A model generated the notes under the pieces. That model had not been told where the DNA came from. It ran no database searches and saw only the letters and a list, made by a program, of their open reading frames with translations. A DNA stretch of 64,000 bases from JADJWR01 sp963847675 (lineage in GTDB: Bacteria > Pseudomonadota > Gammaproteobacteria > Burkholderiales > Burkholderiaceae_F): NCBI GenBank assembly GCA_963847675.1, contig CAWKAP010000002.1, forward strand, positions 248,001-312,000. The letters run 5' to 3'. Shown here piece after piece: positions 8,894 to 16,710 of the stretch. A program made the position numbers and the translations under genes. The first letter of the stretch is position 1. Each line of letters begins with the position of its first letter.

Positions 8894-11383
8894 TTACTCG
8901 TCGCCCGTCGGCAGACGATACCGCTTCAGCAGCAGCGCATTGCTGACCACGCTGACGGAAGACAGCGCCATCGCCGCGCCGGCGAACACCGGCGACAGGA
9001 AGCCCAGCGCCGCCAGCGGGATGCCGACCACGTTGTAGATGAACGCCCAGAACAGGTTCTGCCGGATCTTGCGCACCGTCGCGCGCGACAGTTCGATCGC
9101 GGCCGGCACCAGTCGTGGGTCGGGACGCATCAGCGTGACGCCGGCGGCGTGCATCGCGACATCGGTGCCCGAGCCCATCGCGATGCCGAGGTCGGCCGCA
9201 GCGAGCGCCGGCGCGTCGTTGATGCCGTCGCCGACCATTGCCACCCGCCTGCCGCCCGCCTTGAGTGCGGTCACGCGCGCCGCCTTGTGCTGCGGCAGGA
9301 CGTTCGCCTCGAACTGCGCCAGGCCGAGCGAATGCGCGATCGCCGCCGCCGCGCCCTCGTTGTCGCCGGAGATCATCGTCGCGCCGATGCCCATGCGGCG
9401 CAGGCGCTCGATCGCCTCACGCGCGCCGGCACGCGGCACGTCGGCAAAGGCGATCAGGCCGAGCGCCGCGACACCGTTGCCGTCGCGCCGCGCCAGCCAC
9501 GACACGGTCCGGCCGGCGCGCTCCTGTTCGTCGGCGGCGGCGGCGAGCGATGCGACGTCAGCGCCGAGCTCGCCGAGCCAGGCGCGGCTGCCGAGCAGCA
9601 CTTCAACATCGGCATCGCCGATCCGAACCCGCGCCTGCGCGCCGCGCCCGGCGACGACCTTGTGCTCGGCGGCATCGGGCGCGGAGATCCCGCTTTCCGA
9701 GGCCGCCGCGCGCACCGCCTCGGCCAGCGGGTGGGTCGAGCCGGCGTTGATCGCCGCGGCAAGCGCCAGCACTTGCTCCCTGCTTCGTTCGCCGCGACCC
9801 TCGACGGCGGCCACGCGCGGTTTGCCTTCGGTCAGCGTGCCGGTCTTGTCGAACGCCACGACCGCAACGCTGCGCGCCACTTCCAGCGCCTCCACGTCCT
9901 TGATCAGGATGCCGTGCTTCGCGGCCACGCCCGTGCCGGCGATGATCGCGGTCGGCGTGGCCAGCCCGAGCGCGCAGGGACAGGCAATCACCAGCACGCT
10001 GACCGCGTTGATCACCGCGACCTCCAGCGGAGCACCGGCAGCGAGCCAGCCCGCCACCGTGATCGCCGCGATCGCCAGAACGATCGGCACGAATACGGCG
10101 GCGATGCGGTCGACCAGCCGCTGGATCGGCGCCTTGGCCGCCTGCGCCTCCTCGACGAGGCGAATGATCCTCGCCAGCATCGTGTCGCCGCCCACCGCGG
10201 TGGTCTCGATCACGATGCGTCCGGTCGTGTTCAGCGCGCCGGTGGCGACCCGGTCGCCCGCTTTCCTGTCGACGGGCAGGCTTTCGCCGGTCAGCATCGA
10301 CTCGTCGATCGACGTGGCGCCATCCTGGATGACGCCGTCGACGGCGATGCGCTCGCCCGGCAGCGCAACGACGCGATCGCCGAGCACGACTTCGTCGACC
10401 GGAACCTGCTGTTCGACGCCGTCGCGGAGCACGCGCGCGACCTCCGGCCGCAACTGACCCAGCAGGCGGATCGCCTCCGACGTCTGGCGCTTTGCACGCG
10501 CCTCCAGCCAGCGGCCGAGCAAGACCAGCGCGATGACCACCGCACTCGCCTCGAAGTAGAGGTGTGCACCATGTCCGGCGACCAGCCACAGGTACAGCGA
10601 CAATCCGTAGGCCGCCAGCGTGCCGATCGACACCAGCAGGTCCATGTTGCCCGTCCCGGCACGCACCGCCTTGATAGCCGCGACGTAGAACCGGCGCGCG
10701 CACCAGAACTGCACCGGCGTGGCGAGCAGCCACTGCAGCCATGGCGGCAGCGACAGCGGCACGCCAAAAAGCGCGAGCAGCATCGGGGCCGCCAGCGGCG
10801 CGGCCAGAACCAGCGCGACGATCACGTCGCGTTTCATCGCCGCCGCGGGATCGCGGGCCGCCGTCGCGGCGCCGCGGGCCGTCTGCAGCCGTGCCGCATA
10901 GCCGGCGTCCTGCACCGCCGCGGCAAGGGCGCGCGCGCTGACCGCGCCGCGAACCACCTCGAGCCGGGCCGATTCGCTGGCGAGATTCACGCTGGCACGA
11001 AGCACGCCGGGCACCGCGGCAAGCGCCTTTTCGACGCGGGCGACACAGCTCGCGCAGGTCATGCCCTCGATGGCCAGCTGCACCGTTTCGGCCGGCACTT
11101 CGTAGCCGGCCTCGTCCACGGCGCGGCGAAGCGCTTCCGCATCGAGGCCACTGCCCTGCACGGTGGCGGATTCGGTGGCCAGATTGACCGCCACGGACGC
11201 CACGCCCGGCACCGCAGCCAGCGCCTTTTCCACGTGCGCGACGCACGAGGCGCAGCTCATGCCGTGCACCGGCAGGGTCAGGCGGGCAGCGGCGATGGCT
11301 TCGGGTGCATTCATGGCGGCGGCGTGATCAGGGCCGTCAGCGTACGCCGCTGCCTGCGGGTCGGGCTGGGTGCGCGTCAGCAT
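8894..11383 (-). CDS. copA: copper-exporting P1B-type ATPase CopA
   Basis: 829-residue heavy-metal ATPase. Two N-terminal HMA domains carry GMSCASC (cysteines near 44 and 47) and GMTCASC (near 110 and 113). Then come the membrane region, the actuator motif TGES (about 366), the ion-site CPC in ACPCALGLATP (468–470) and the phosphorylation motif DKTGTLTEG (aspartate about 512). A hinge TMISGDNEGAA and GDGINDAPAL follow. CPC plus the C-terminal membrane-helix pattern fits Cu(I) export. The start at 11383 was chosen over an upstream in-frame start because that one would lie across the divergent promoter/operator and into merR. Confidence 0.95.
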   Translation of the reverse strand: MLTRTQPDPQAAAYADGPDHAAAMNAPEAIAAARLTLPVHGMSCASCVAHVEKALAAVPGVASVAVNLATESATVQGSGLDAEALRRAVDEAGYEVPAETVQLAIEGMTCASCVARVEKALAAVPGVLRASVNLASESARLEVVRGAVSARALAAAVQDAGYAARLQTARGAATAARDPAAAMKRDVIVALVLAAPLAAPMLLALFGVPLSLPPWLQWLLATPVQFWCARRFYVAAIKAVRAGTGNMDLLVSIGTLAAYGLSLYLWLVAGHGAHLYFEASAVVIALVLLGRWLEARAKRQTSEAIRLLGQLRPEVARVLRDGVEQQVPVDEVVLGDRVVALPGERIAVDGVIQDGATSIDESMLTGESLPVDRKAGDRVATGALNTTGRIVIETTAVGGDTMLARIIRLVEEAQAAKAPIQRLVDRIAAVFVPIVLAIAAITVAGWLAAGAPLEVAVINAVSVLVIACPCALGLATPTAIIAGTGVAAKHGILIKDVEALEVARSVAVVAFDKTGTLTEGKPRVAAVEGRGERSREQVLALAAAINAGSTHPLAEAVRAAASESGISAPDAAEHKVVAGRGAQARVRIGDADVEVLLGSRAWLGELGADVASLAAAADEQERAGRTVSWLARRDGNGVAALGLIAFADVPRAGAREAIERLRRMGIGATMISGDNEGAAAAIAHSLGLAQFEANVLPQHKAARVTALKAGGRRVAMVGDGINDAPALAAADLGIAMGSGTDVAMHAAGVTLMRPDPRLVPAAIELSRATVRKIRQNLFWAFIYNVVGIPLAALGFLSPVFAGAAMALSSVSVVSNALLLKRYRLPTGDE

Positions 11384-11418
11384 GGTGGCCTCGGGTCCGT
11401 TCGGATTCGACGGGCTGA

Positions 11419-11449
11419 AGCTAGACTCCGTTCCATGGTACGGAGTCAA
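11419..11449 (-). promoter_or_regulatory. copA promoter with MerR-family operator
   Basis: Read on the minus strand: -35 TTGACT (11449–11444), a 19-bp spacer, then CTAGCT (11424–11419); a 20-bp spacing gives TAGCTT. The spacer carries a 24-bp near-perfect dyad at 11424–11447 with half-sites GACTCCGT and ACGGAGTC around CCATGG. Stretched 19–20 bp spacers with a dyad between -35 and -10 are the hallmark of promoters twisted open by MerR-type activators. The left arm TTGACTCCGTAC is the same as in the classical mer operator, as I recall that sequence. Confidence 0.8.
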
Positions 11450-11453
11450 GCCC

Positions 11454-11897
11454 ATGCCGCGAGAACGTGAGTCGCTGACCATCGGCGCCCTCGCGGAGGC
11501 GGCGGGCGTCGGGGTGGAGACCGTGCGCTACTACCAGCGCCGCGGGCTGCTCGCCGTGCCGCAGGCGGTCGGCAGTTACCGCCGCTATGGCGCCGGCGAC
11601 ATGGCCCGGCTGCGCTTCATTCGCCGTGCGCAGGCGCTGGGATTCACGCTCGACGAGATCGCCGAACTGCTGCAGTTGCAGGACGGCACCGATCGCGCCT
11701 CGGTGCGGCGCATCGCGCGTGCGCGGCTGGCGCAGCTGCGCACGCGCATCGACGACATGCAGCGCATGGCGACGGCGCTCGAGCACCTCGTCGACGAATG
11801 CGCGCATGCCGCACGCGCCCCGCGCTGCCCGATCATCGCTTCGATCGAGGCCAGTCCCGATCCGACGCCCGCATGCCACGGCCGTGCGACGGCGTGA
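11454..11897 (+). CDS. MerR-family metal-responsive regulator (MerR-like, lacks the Cys82 equivalent)
   Basis: 147 residues from the ATG at 11454, 6 bp from the operator dyad. The winged helix (LTIGALAEAAGVGVETVRYY, QRRGLL, YRRYG) and the dimer helix with LGFTLDEIAELLQLQDGT are very close to mercury MerR. MerR binds Hg(II) with Cys82, Cys117 and Cys126. Here the Cys82 position is Arg81 (QDGTDRAS), while Cys116 and Cys125 (DECAHAARAPRCP) remain, giving C-x8-C. Two ligands on one loop resemble CueR (C-x7-C), which senses Cu(I). Divergence from copA supports copper or a related monovalent metal as inducer. Metal identity is inferred. Confidence 0.9.
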   Translation: MPRERESLTIGALAEAAGVGVETVRYYQRRGLLAVPQAVGSYRRYGAGDMARLRFIRRAQALGFTLDEIAELLQLQDGTDRASVRRIARARLAQLRTRIDDMQRMATALEHLVDECAHAARAPRCPIIASIEASPDPTPACHGRATA

Positions 11898-12459
11898 CCT
11901 CGCGCTCGCCGCGGCGCTGGCCTGTCTGAGTCTTCGCGTGCAATCGAGTTCCCTTGACCTGACCCGCGACGCCGCGGCCTGGCGCATCGTCAACGACGGC
12001 GTCATGGGCGGCGTGTCGAGTTCGACCGCGAGCCGCGCCGGCGATGCGCTGCGCTTCGCCGGCGAGATCAGCCTGGCCAACAACGGCGGCTTTGCGTCGA
12101 TGCGCCGGTCGCTCGACGCGGGGACCGCCGCCGGCGAGCCGGCCGGATTCCTGGTGAAAGCGCGAGGCGACGGCAACCGCTACCGGTTGCGCGTCTACAC
12201 ACGCGACCCGGCGACGGGACGCGAGCAGTGGTTCGGCTACTACGCGGTGTTCGAGACGCGCGCCGGCGAAGTCACGCGGGTCGAGCTGCGCTGGCCTCAG
12301 TTTGCGGCGACCTTTCGCGGCCGGCCGGTGCCGGACGCGCCGCCGCTCCGATTCGCCGACGTCATCGGCATCGGCGTGATGATCACCAAGGCCGATCACC
12401 GAGACGGCCGCGGCCCGTTCTCGCTCGACCTGCTGCGCATCGAGCCGGTCAATCCATGA
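11884..12459 (+). CDS. CIA30-like (complex I intermediate-associated protein 30 family) exported protein
   Basis: 191 residues from a GTG at 11884 overlapping the end of merR by 14 bp. That start was chosen because it yields a signal-like N-terminus (MRRRDLALAAALACLSL). The body shows WRIVNDGVMGGVSSS, the usual opening of CIA30/NDUFAF1-like jelly-roll domains, then GFASMRRSLDAG, NRYRLRVYTRD and GIGVMITKADHRDGRGPFSL near the end. Bacterial members are uncharacterised; a complex I role is only known for the eukaryotic relatives. Overlap with merR suggests coupled expression. The start codon is the least certain part. Confidence 0.7.
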   Translation: MRRRDLALAAALACLSLRVQSSSLDLTRDAAAWRIVNDGVMGGVSSSTASRAGDALRFAGEISLANNGGFASMRRSLDAGTAAGEPAGFLVKARGDGNRYRLRVYTRDPATGREQWFGYYAVFETRAGEVTRVELRWPQFAATFRGRPVPDAPPLRFADVIGIGVMITKADHRDGRGPFSLDLLRIEPVNP

Positions 12460-12472
12460 CGCCGAGGTATCG

Positions 12473-13090
12473 ATGCCGGCATTGATCCGCCGCCCCTGGG
12501 TGCCGTCCGCCTGCGAGGACCTGATGCAGACGGTCGCCGGGAAGGTGGCGGCGAGCGACGTCGAGGCGCTGAGCGACGAAGTCGACCGGCTCGTCGAACT
12601 GAACCGCACGATCCACGAGCGCGACTGCATCAACCTGAACCCGGCCGGCAACGCGATGAACCCGCGCGCCGAAAGAATGCTTTCGGCGGGGCTCGGCTCG
12701 CGGCCTTCGCTCGGCTATCCGGGCAACAAGTACGAGATGGGGCTGGAGGCGGTCGAGCAGATCGAGGTGATCGCCGCCGAACTCGCCGCCGAGATCTTCG
12801 CCGCGAAGTACGTCGAGATCCGCGTCGCTGCGGGCTCGATGGCCAACCTGTACGCGTTCATGGCCACCTGCGCGCCCGGCGACGCGATCATCGCGCCGGT
12901 CGACGGCGACATGAACGGGCTGCGCCTGGGTACGCCGGAGATCGTGCGCTGGGGCATGGCGATCGGTCACATGCCGCAGATCGCGCGCTTCATCGCGCGC
13001 GCGCTCGCGAGCGATGCGGCGGCGGCGGCGCTGGCCCACGAGGTCGCCGGGTTCCGGCAGTCGTTTCCGGACCTGGCTTTCGTGCGCTGA
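12473..13090 (+). pseudogene. SHMT-like PLP enzyme with large internal deletion
   Basis: 205 residues. Residues 1–142 match the N-terminal third of glycine/serine hydroxymethyltransferase-like PLP enzymes (NLNPAGNAMNPRAERML, LGYPGNKYEMGLEAVEQIE, VRVAAGSMANLYAF-type region ending PGDAIIAP). The frame then jumps directly to what is normally the C-terminal end (DGDMNGLRLGTPEIVRWGM through FPDLAFVR). The family is about 430 residues, so some 220 residues are missing at about position 12900, including the PLP-binding lysine and the cofactor cradle. The frame is kept, so it may still be translated, but it cannot be an active enzyme of the family. Confidence 0.75.
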
Positions 13091-13133
13091 CCGCGAAGGC
13101 TGCCGCGAGCGCGGTGATGCCGGCCCCGATCAT
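13091..13133 (-). pseudogene. possible remnant of an exported-protein gene (signal peptide only)
   Basis: Downstream of the CoA-transferase gene on the minus strand, GAGGAG and then the ATG at 13133 open a frame beginning MIGAGITALAAAFA, which looks like a signal peptide. After that the frame enters the end of the SHMT-like gene read backwards and loses protein character. CaiB-type genes are often followed by a TctC-like solute-binding protein gene, so this could be its 5' stub. The evidence is thin. Confidence 0.3.
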
Positions 13134-13173
13134 CCTGTTCGTGCCTGTCTCCTCGTCGTGGTTGAACGCCTGA

Positions 13174-14409
13174 TCAGGCCACCGAGCCGCCGGCGCGCAG
13201 CGCCTCGATCTGCTGCGGACCAAACCCAAGCTCGGCCAGCAGTTCGTCGGAGTGCTGGCCCCTGGTGGGCGGCTGCAGCCGCACGCCGAGCCGCCTGCCG
13301 TCGAGCGTGACCGGCAGCAGCGTCGTCTGCGTGACTTCGCCGGCGTGTTCGCCGTCGGGAATGCGGATATCCGCGAGCCCGCCGGTGGCGCGCAGATGCG
13401 GATCGTCGAACAGGTCTTCGGGCCGGGCGATCGGCGCAAAGGGCAGGCCGTTCCGCTCGAAGGCCGACGCCAGCTCGGCCGCGCTGAAGCGGGCGAAGCG
13501 CCGCCGAAGCTCGGGAAGCAGCTTCGATCGCTGGCGCACGCGCTGGTTGTTGGTCGCCAGCTGCGCATCGGCCTTCAGGTCATCGAAGCCGAACGCCTCG
13601 CACATCGTCCTCCATTGCGGATCGCTGACCGCGGCGAGGAAGATCTGCTCGCCGTCGCGGACCGTGAACACGTCGTAGACGGCCCAGGATGAAATGCGAT
13701 CGGGCATCGGCGCCGGTGGCTCGCCGGTCAGCGCGTATTGCAGCATGTGCTGGCCGACCAGGAACACGTTGTTCTCGAACAGCGCCGACTGGACTTCCTG
13801 GCCGCGACCGGTGACCGCGCGCTGCATCAGCGCGGCCATGGCGCCGATGGCACCGAACATGCCGCCCATGATGTCGTTGACCGAACTGCCGGCGCGCAGC
13901 GGATCACCCGGGCGACCGGTCATATAGGCGAGGCCGCCCATCATCTGCACCACTTCGTCGAGCGCGGTGCGGTGCTCGTACGGGCCGGGCAGGAAGCCCT
14001 TGTGACTCACGTAGATCAGCCGCGGGTGGGTTTCCTTCAGCGCCGCGTAGTCGAGCCCGTACTTGGTCATCACGCCGGGCTTGAAGTTCTCGGCGACGAC
14101 ATCGGCGGTGGCGACCAGCCTGCGCGCGACTTCGAGGCCGCCGGCATTGCGCAGGTCGAGGGCGATGCTCTTCTTGTTGCGGTTGAACATCGGGAAGAAT
14201 CCCGCGCCGGCGCCGAGCAGGTGCCGCGTGCGATCCCCTTCGACCGGCTCGACCTTGATCACCTCGGCGCCGAGGTCGGCGAGCACCATGCCGCAGGTCG
14301 GGCCCATCACCATGTGCGTGAATTCGACCACCCGTACGCCGGCCAGCGGCAGCGGCATGTCATTCGCGGGCGCGATCCTGTCCGTGCTCATCGGTTTCTC
14401 GCTCAACAC
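13174..14409 (-). CDS. CaiB/BaiF family (class III) CoA-transferase
   Basis: 411 residues, normal length for the family, which moves CoA between carboxylic acids through an aspartate-linked intermediate. Seen: PLAGVRVVEFTHMVMGPTCG at the N-terminus, LADLGAEVIKVEP, FNRNKKSIALDLR and VSVNDIMGGMFGAIGAMAAL-type region (SSVNDIMGGMFGAIG). The catalytic aspartate lies in that second-last motif's surroundings (LRNAGGLEVARRLVATADVV, NFKPGVM), as in formyl-CoA transferases. The start could be the codon at 14409 or the ATG of MSTDRIAP six residues in. Substrates cannot be told from sequence. The neighbours are a possible broken signal-peptide gene and the SET/DUF1993 pair. Confidence 0.92.
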   Translation of the reverse strand: MLSEKPMSTDRIAPANDMPLPLAGVRVVEFTHMVMGPTCGMVLADLGAEVIKVEPVEGDRTRHLLGAGAGFFPMFNRNKKSIALDLRNAGGLEVARRLVATADVVAENFKPGVMTKYGLDYAALKETHPRLIYVSHKGFLPGPYEHRTALDEVVQMMGGLAYMTGRPGDPLRAGSSVNDIMGGMFGAIGAMAALMQRAVTGRGQEVQSALFENNVFLVGQHMLQYALTGEPPAPMPDRISSWAVYDVFTVRDGEQIFLAAVSDPQWRTMCEAFGFDDLKADAQLATNNQRVRQRSKLLPELRRRFARFSAAELASAFERNGLPFAPIARPEDLFDDPHLRATGGLADIRIPDGEHAGEVTQTTLLPVTLDGRRLGVRLQPPTRGQHSDELLAELGFGPQQIEALRAGGSVA

Positions 14410-14620
14410 GCTGCAGCGGCGACCTGTGCCGTACCCGGGTCACTGAAAGTCTTCGACAGTCCCGGCGCCCGGGACGCGAGGGATACTGCCGACACCGGCG
14501 CGCAGGCAACTCGACCTCAGACAACACGAATCGTACCGAGCATGCCGCGGTGCGCAGAAACGGGCTTCCGCCGGAATCTGCCGATCGCTTGCGGCGCGCA
14601 ATCCGGCAGCGTGCGCCCGG

Positions 14621-14647
14621 AAGGCCGCCGCGCTACGCGGCGGCCTT
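14621..14647 (-). terminator. terminator of the SET–DUF1993 operon
   Basis: Perfect 12-bp stem (14621–14632 with 14636–14647, 3-base loop, arms AAGGCCGCCGCG and complement) starting 15 bp past the DUF1993 stop on the minus strand. No long T-run follows. Confidence 0.6.
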
Positions 14648-14661
14648 CTCGACCGCCCGCG

Positions 14662-15168
14662 TCAGACCTTGCCGATGAAGTCCCGCTTGCCCAGCGCGAC
14701 GCCCGCGTGGCGCAGGATGTCGTACGCGGTGGCGGCGTGAAAGAAGAAGTTGGGCAGTGCCACGTGTGCCAGATACGCGAGGCCGACGTACTCGACCGGT
14801 TCGCCGCGAATCGTGATCGTGATCGTCCGTTCCTCGGCCCCGTCGAAGCGCGCACGGTCGAACCCCTGGACGAAATCGATCGTGCGCGCGATGCGCGACT
14901 GCAGTTCGGCGATCGTCGTCTCGCTGTCGTCCCACTTCGGCGGCTCCTCGCCGGCCAGCCGGGCCACCGCGCCCTTGGCGAAGTCGCAGGCGATGCGTAC
15001 CTGCATCGTGAGCGGAAACATGTCCGGCGCCAGCCGCATCGCGAGCAGCACCGCGGGGTCGAACTTCTTCTGCTCGGCGTAGCCGGCTCCCTTGCCAAGG
15101 ATCGCCGACAGGTTGCCGAGCGTCTTGACGAACACCGGCACGCTGAACTCGTACATCGAGGCCCGCAT
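14662..15168 (-). CDS. DUF1993 family protein
   Basis: 168 residues, the usual family length. It opens MYEFSVPVFVKTLGNLSAIL and contains DPAVLLAMRLAPDMFPL, the conserved D-x-x-x-LLxxRLxPDMxPL block, and ends with NFFFHAATAYDILRHAGV. The family is related to DinB-like four-helix bundles and its function is unknown. The start at 15168 follows a strong AGGAGG that overlaps the stop codon of the SET gene, so the two are clearly co-translated. Confidence 0.9.
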   Translation of the reverse strand: MRASMYEFSVPVFVKTLGNLSAILGKGAGYAEQKKFDPAVLLAMRLAPDMFPLTMQVRIACDFAKGAVARLAGEEPPKWDDSETTIAELQSRIARTIDFVQGFDRARFDGAEERTITITIRGEPVEYVGLAYLAHVALPNFFFHAATAYDILRHAGVALGKRDFIGKV

Positions 15169-15178
15169 CTTGCTCCTC

Positions 15179-15661
15179 CTACTTCTTCTTGCGCTTGCGC
15201 AGCGCCAGCATCGTGCCGCGGCAGTCCCTGGCACCGCACATGCAGCGGTACTGCTTCTTCAGCGTCGGCGTGATCCGCTCGTCGATCGCGAGGCAGTAGT
15301 CGTAGAACAGTTCCTCGCCGGCCTTGATGTCGCGCAGCGCCTCGATGAACACACGGTCGTCGTCTTCCTCGGTTTCGCAGTTCGGGGCGCAGGAATGATT
15401 GATCCAGCGCGCGGCGTTGCCGTCGACGTTGGCGTCGATCACGCGCCTGCCGTCCCCGAGCGAGAAGAAGAAGGTGTGATTCGGGTCGTCCGGATCCGAC
15501 GGCGGTCGGCGATCGGCCTCGCGCCAGCTGATCACCTCGCCCTTGTACTCGATGATCCGTTCGCCTTTCTTAAGCTTGCGGCCGGCGTAGACGCCGCGGC
15601 CGTGCACGCCCGAGGTGCGCACGACGATCTTCGGCTTGCGTGAACGTTGCGTAGTGGTCAT
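15179..15661 (-). CDS. SET domain protein-lysine methyltransferase
   Basis: 160 residues from the ATG at 15661 (MTTTQRSRKPKIVVRTSG). SET hallmarks are present in order: GVHGRGVYAGRKLKKGERI, the AdoMet/lysine site RWINHSCAPNCE, GEELFYDY, and the cysteine-rich post-SET stretch YRCMCGARDCRG. Post-SET cysteines with the one in NHSC normally bind zinc. Stand-alone bacterial SET proteins are thought to methylate protein lysines, but few substrates are known. The lysine-rich tail (LRKRKKK) may bind nucleic acid. It lies 10 bp upstream of the DUF1993 gene in one operon. Confidence 0.92.
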   Translation of the reverse strand: MTTTQRSRKPKIVVRTSGVHGRGVYAGRKLKKGERIIEYKGEVISWREADRRPPSDPDDPNHTFFFSLGDGRRVIDANVDGNAARWINHSCAPNCETEEDDDRVFIEALRDIKAGEELFYDYCLAIDERITPTLKKQYRCMCGARDCRGTMLALRKRKKK

Positions 15662-15842
15662 GCGAAGCGATGCTGCGTTGAACGAGGCGCGCAAGTATGC
15701 ACGAACCGCATCACGCGACCTGCGGTCGTCGCGATGCGGCCTGCAGCCGCCATGACGGCGCTGCGCGGCTGCGCAGACTTTCTCGTCCGCGCGGCGGACA
15801 TCACGGGCGGCGCAACCACTCCCATCGCGGTCGAAAGCCGCA

Positions 15843-16709
15843 TCATCGGCATCGATCGAGTCTCTCGATCAGTGCCGCTGCCTGTGCCGCGTAGCCACCG
15901 CCGAACAGGTTGGCGTGGTTGAGGACGTGATACAGCTGGTACAGGGCAATGCGGCCTTCACTGCCGGCCGCAGGCGGCCGCGCCACCATATACGCGCGGT
16001 AGAAGCGCTCCGGGAAACCGCCGAACAGGCGTGTCATCGCCAGGTCGGTTTCGGCGTCGCCGTAGTAGCAGGACGGGTCGAAGATCACCGGCGCACCGTT
16101 GCGATCGAAGGCGAGGTTGCCGCGCCAGAGGTCGCCGTGCAGCAGGCTCGGCGGCGGCAGGTGGTCCTCCAGCAGCAGGTCGCTCGCCCGGCAGGCCGCG
16201 TCCTCCAGTTCGGCGAGCCGAGCCAGCCGACTGGCCCGGGCGAGCGCGAACTGCGGTCGCAGCCTCTGCTCGCGAAAGAACTCCGCCCAGTGCGCTGAGG
16301 TCAGGTTCGACTGCGGACTGGCGCCGATGGTGTTGTCGCGATGCCAGCCGTATCGCGACTGCACGCAGGCGTGAAGCGCGGCGAGCTGCCGGCCGGCGGC
16401 GTCCCAGTCGCCGCTGTTGCCAAGGTCGATCCACTCCAGAAGCAGGTAGCCCGCGCCCTCGGCAGTGCCACGCGCGAGCACGCGCGGCACGCGCAGTGTC
16501 TGCGTGGCGGCAAGTTCGGCCAGCGCGAGCGCCTCGGCGTCGAACGGGTGGTGGATCGCGCCGATCTTCAGAAACGCGCGTCGCACGTCCGTCACGACCT
16601 GGTAGGCGGCGGCGACATCGCCGCCGCCTACCGCCCGCAGCGTCCGCGCCGGGGCGAGGCCGGCAGCGCGCGACGCCTGCTCGGCGATGGCGTGGGCGCG
16701 ATCCGGCAC
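15843..16709 (-). CDS. fructosamine kinase family protein
   Basis: 288 residues, as expected for fructosamine-3-kinase/ketosamine kinase-like proteins, which phosphorylate sugars bound to amino groups so that glycation can be reversed. The catalytic loop is LLHGDLWRGNLAF near residue 190 and the metal-binding segment is FDPSCYYGDAETDLAMTRLF. An N-terminal lobe with YQVVTDVRRAFLKIG provides the ATP-binding lysine. It begins with GTG at 16709, one base after the stop of the preceding gene, so translation is probably coupled. Confidence 0.92.
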   Translation of the reverse strand: MPDRAHAIAEQASRAAGLAPARTLRAVGGGDVAAAYQVVTDVRRAFLKIGAIHHPFDAEALALAELAATQTLRVPRVLARGTAEGAGYLLLEWIDLGNSGDWDAAGRQLAALHACVQSRYGWHRDNTIGASPQSNLTSAHWAEFFREQRLRPQFALARASRLARLAELEDAACRASDLLLEDHLPPPSLLHGDLWRGNLAFDRNGAPVIFDPSCYYGDAETDLAMTRLFGGFPERFYRAYMVARPPAAGSEGRIALYQLYHVLNHANLFGGGYAAQAAALIERLDRCR

Positions 16710-16710
16710 G

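Noticed and set aside
11383..11482. Longer CopA starting inside merR
   Set aside because: Would run across the promoter/operator and overlap the regulator's coding start; the ATG at 11383 has a spaced GAGG and suits the family.
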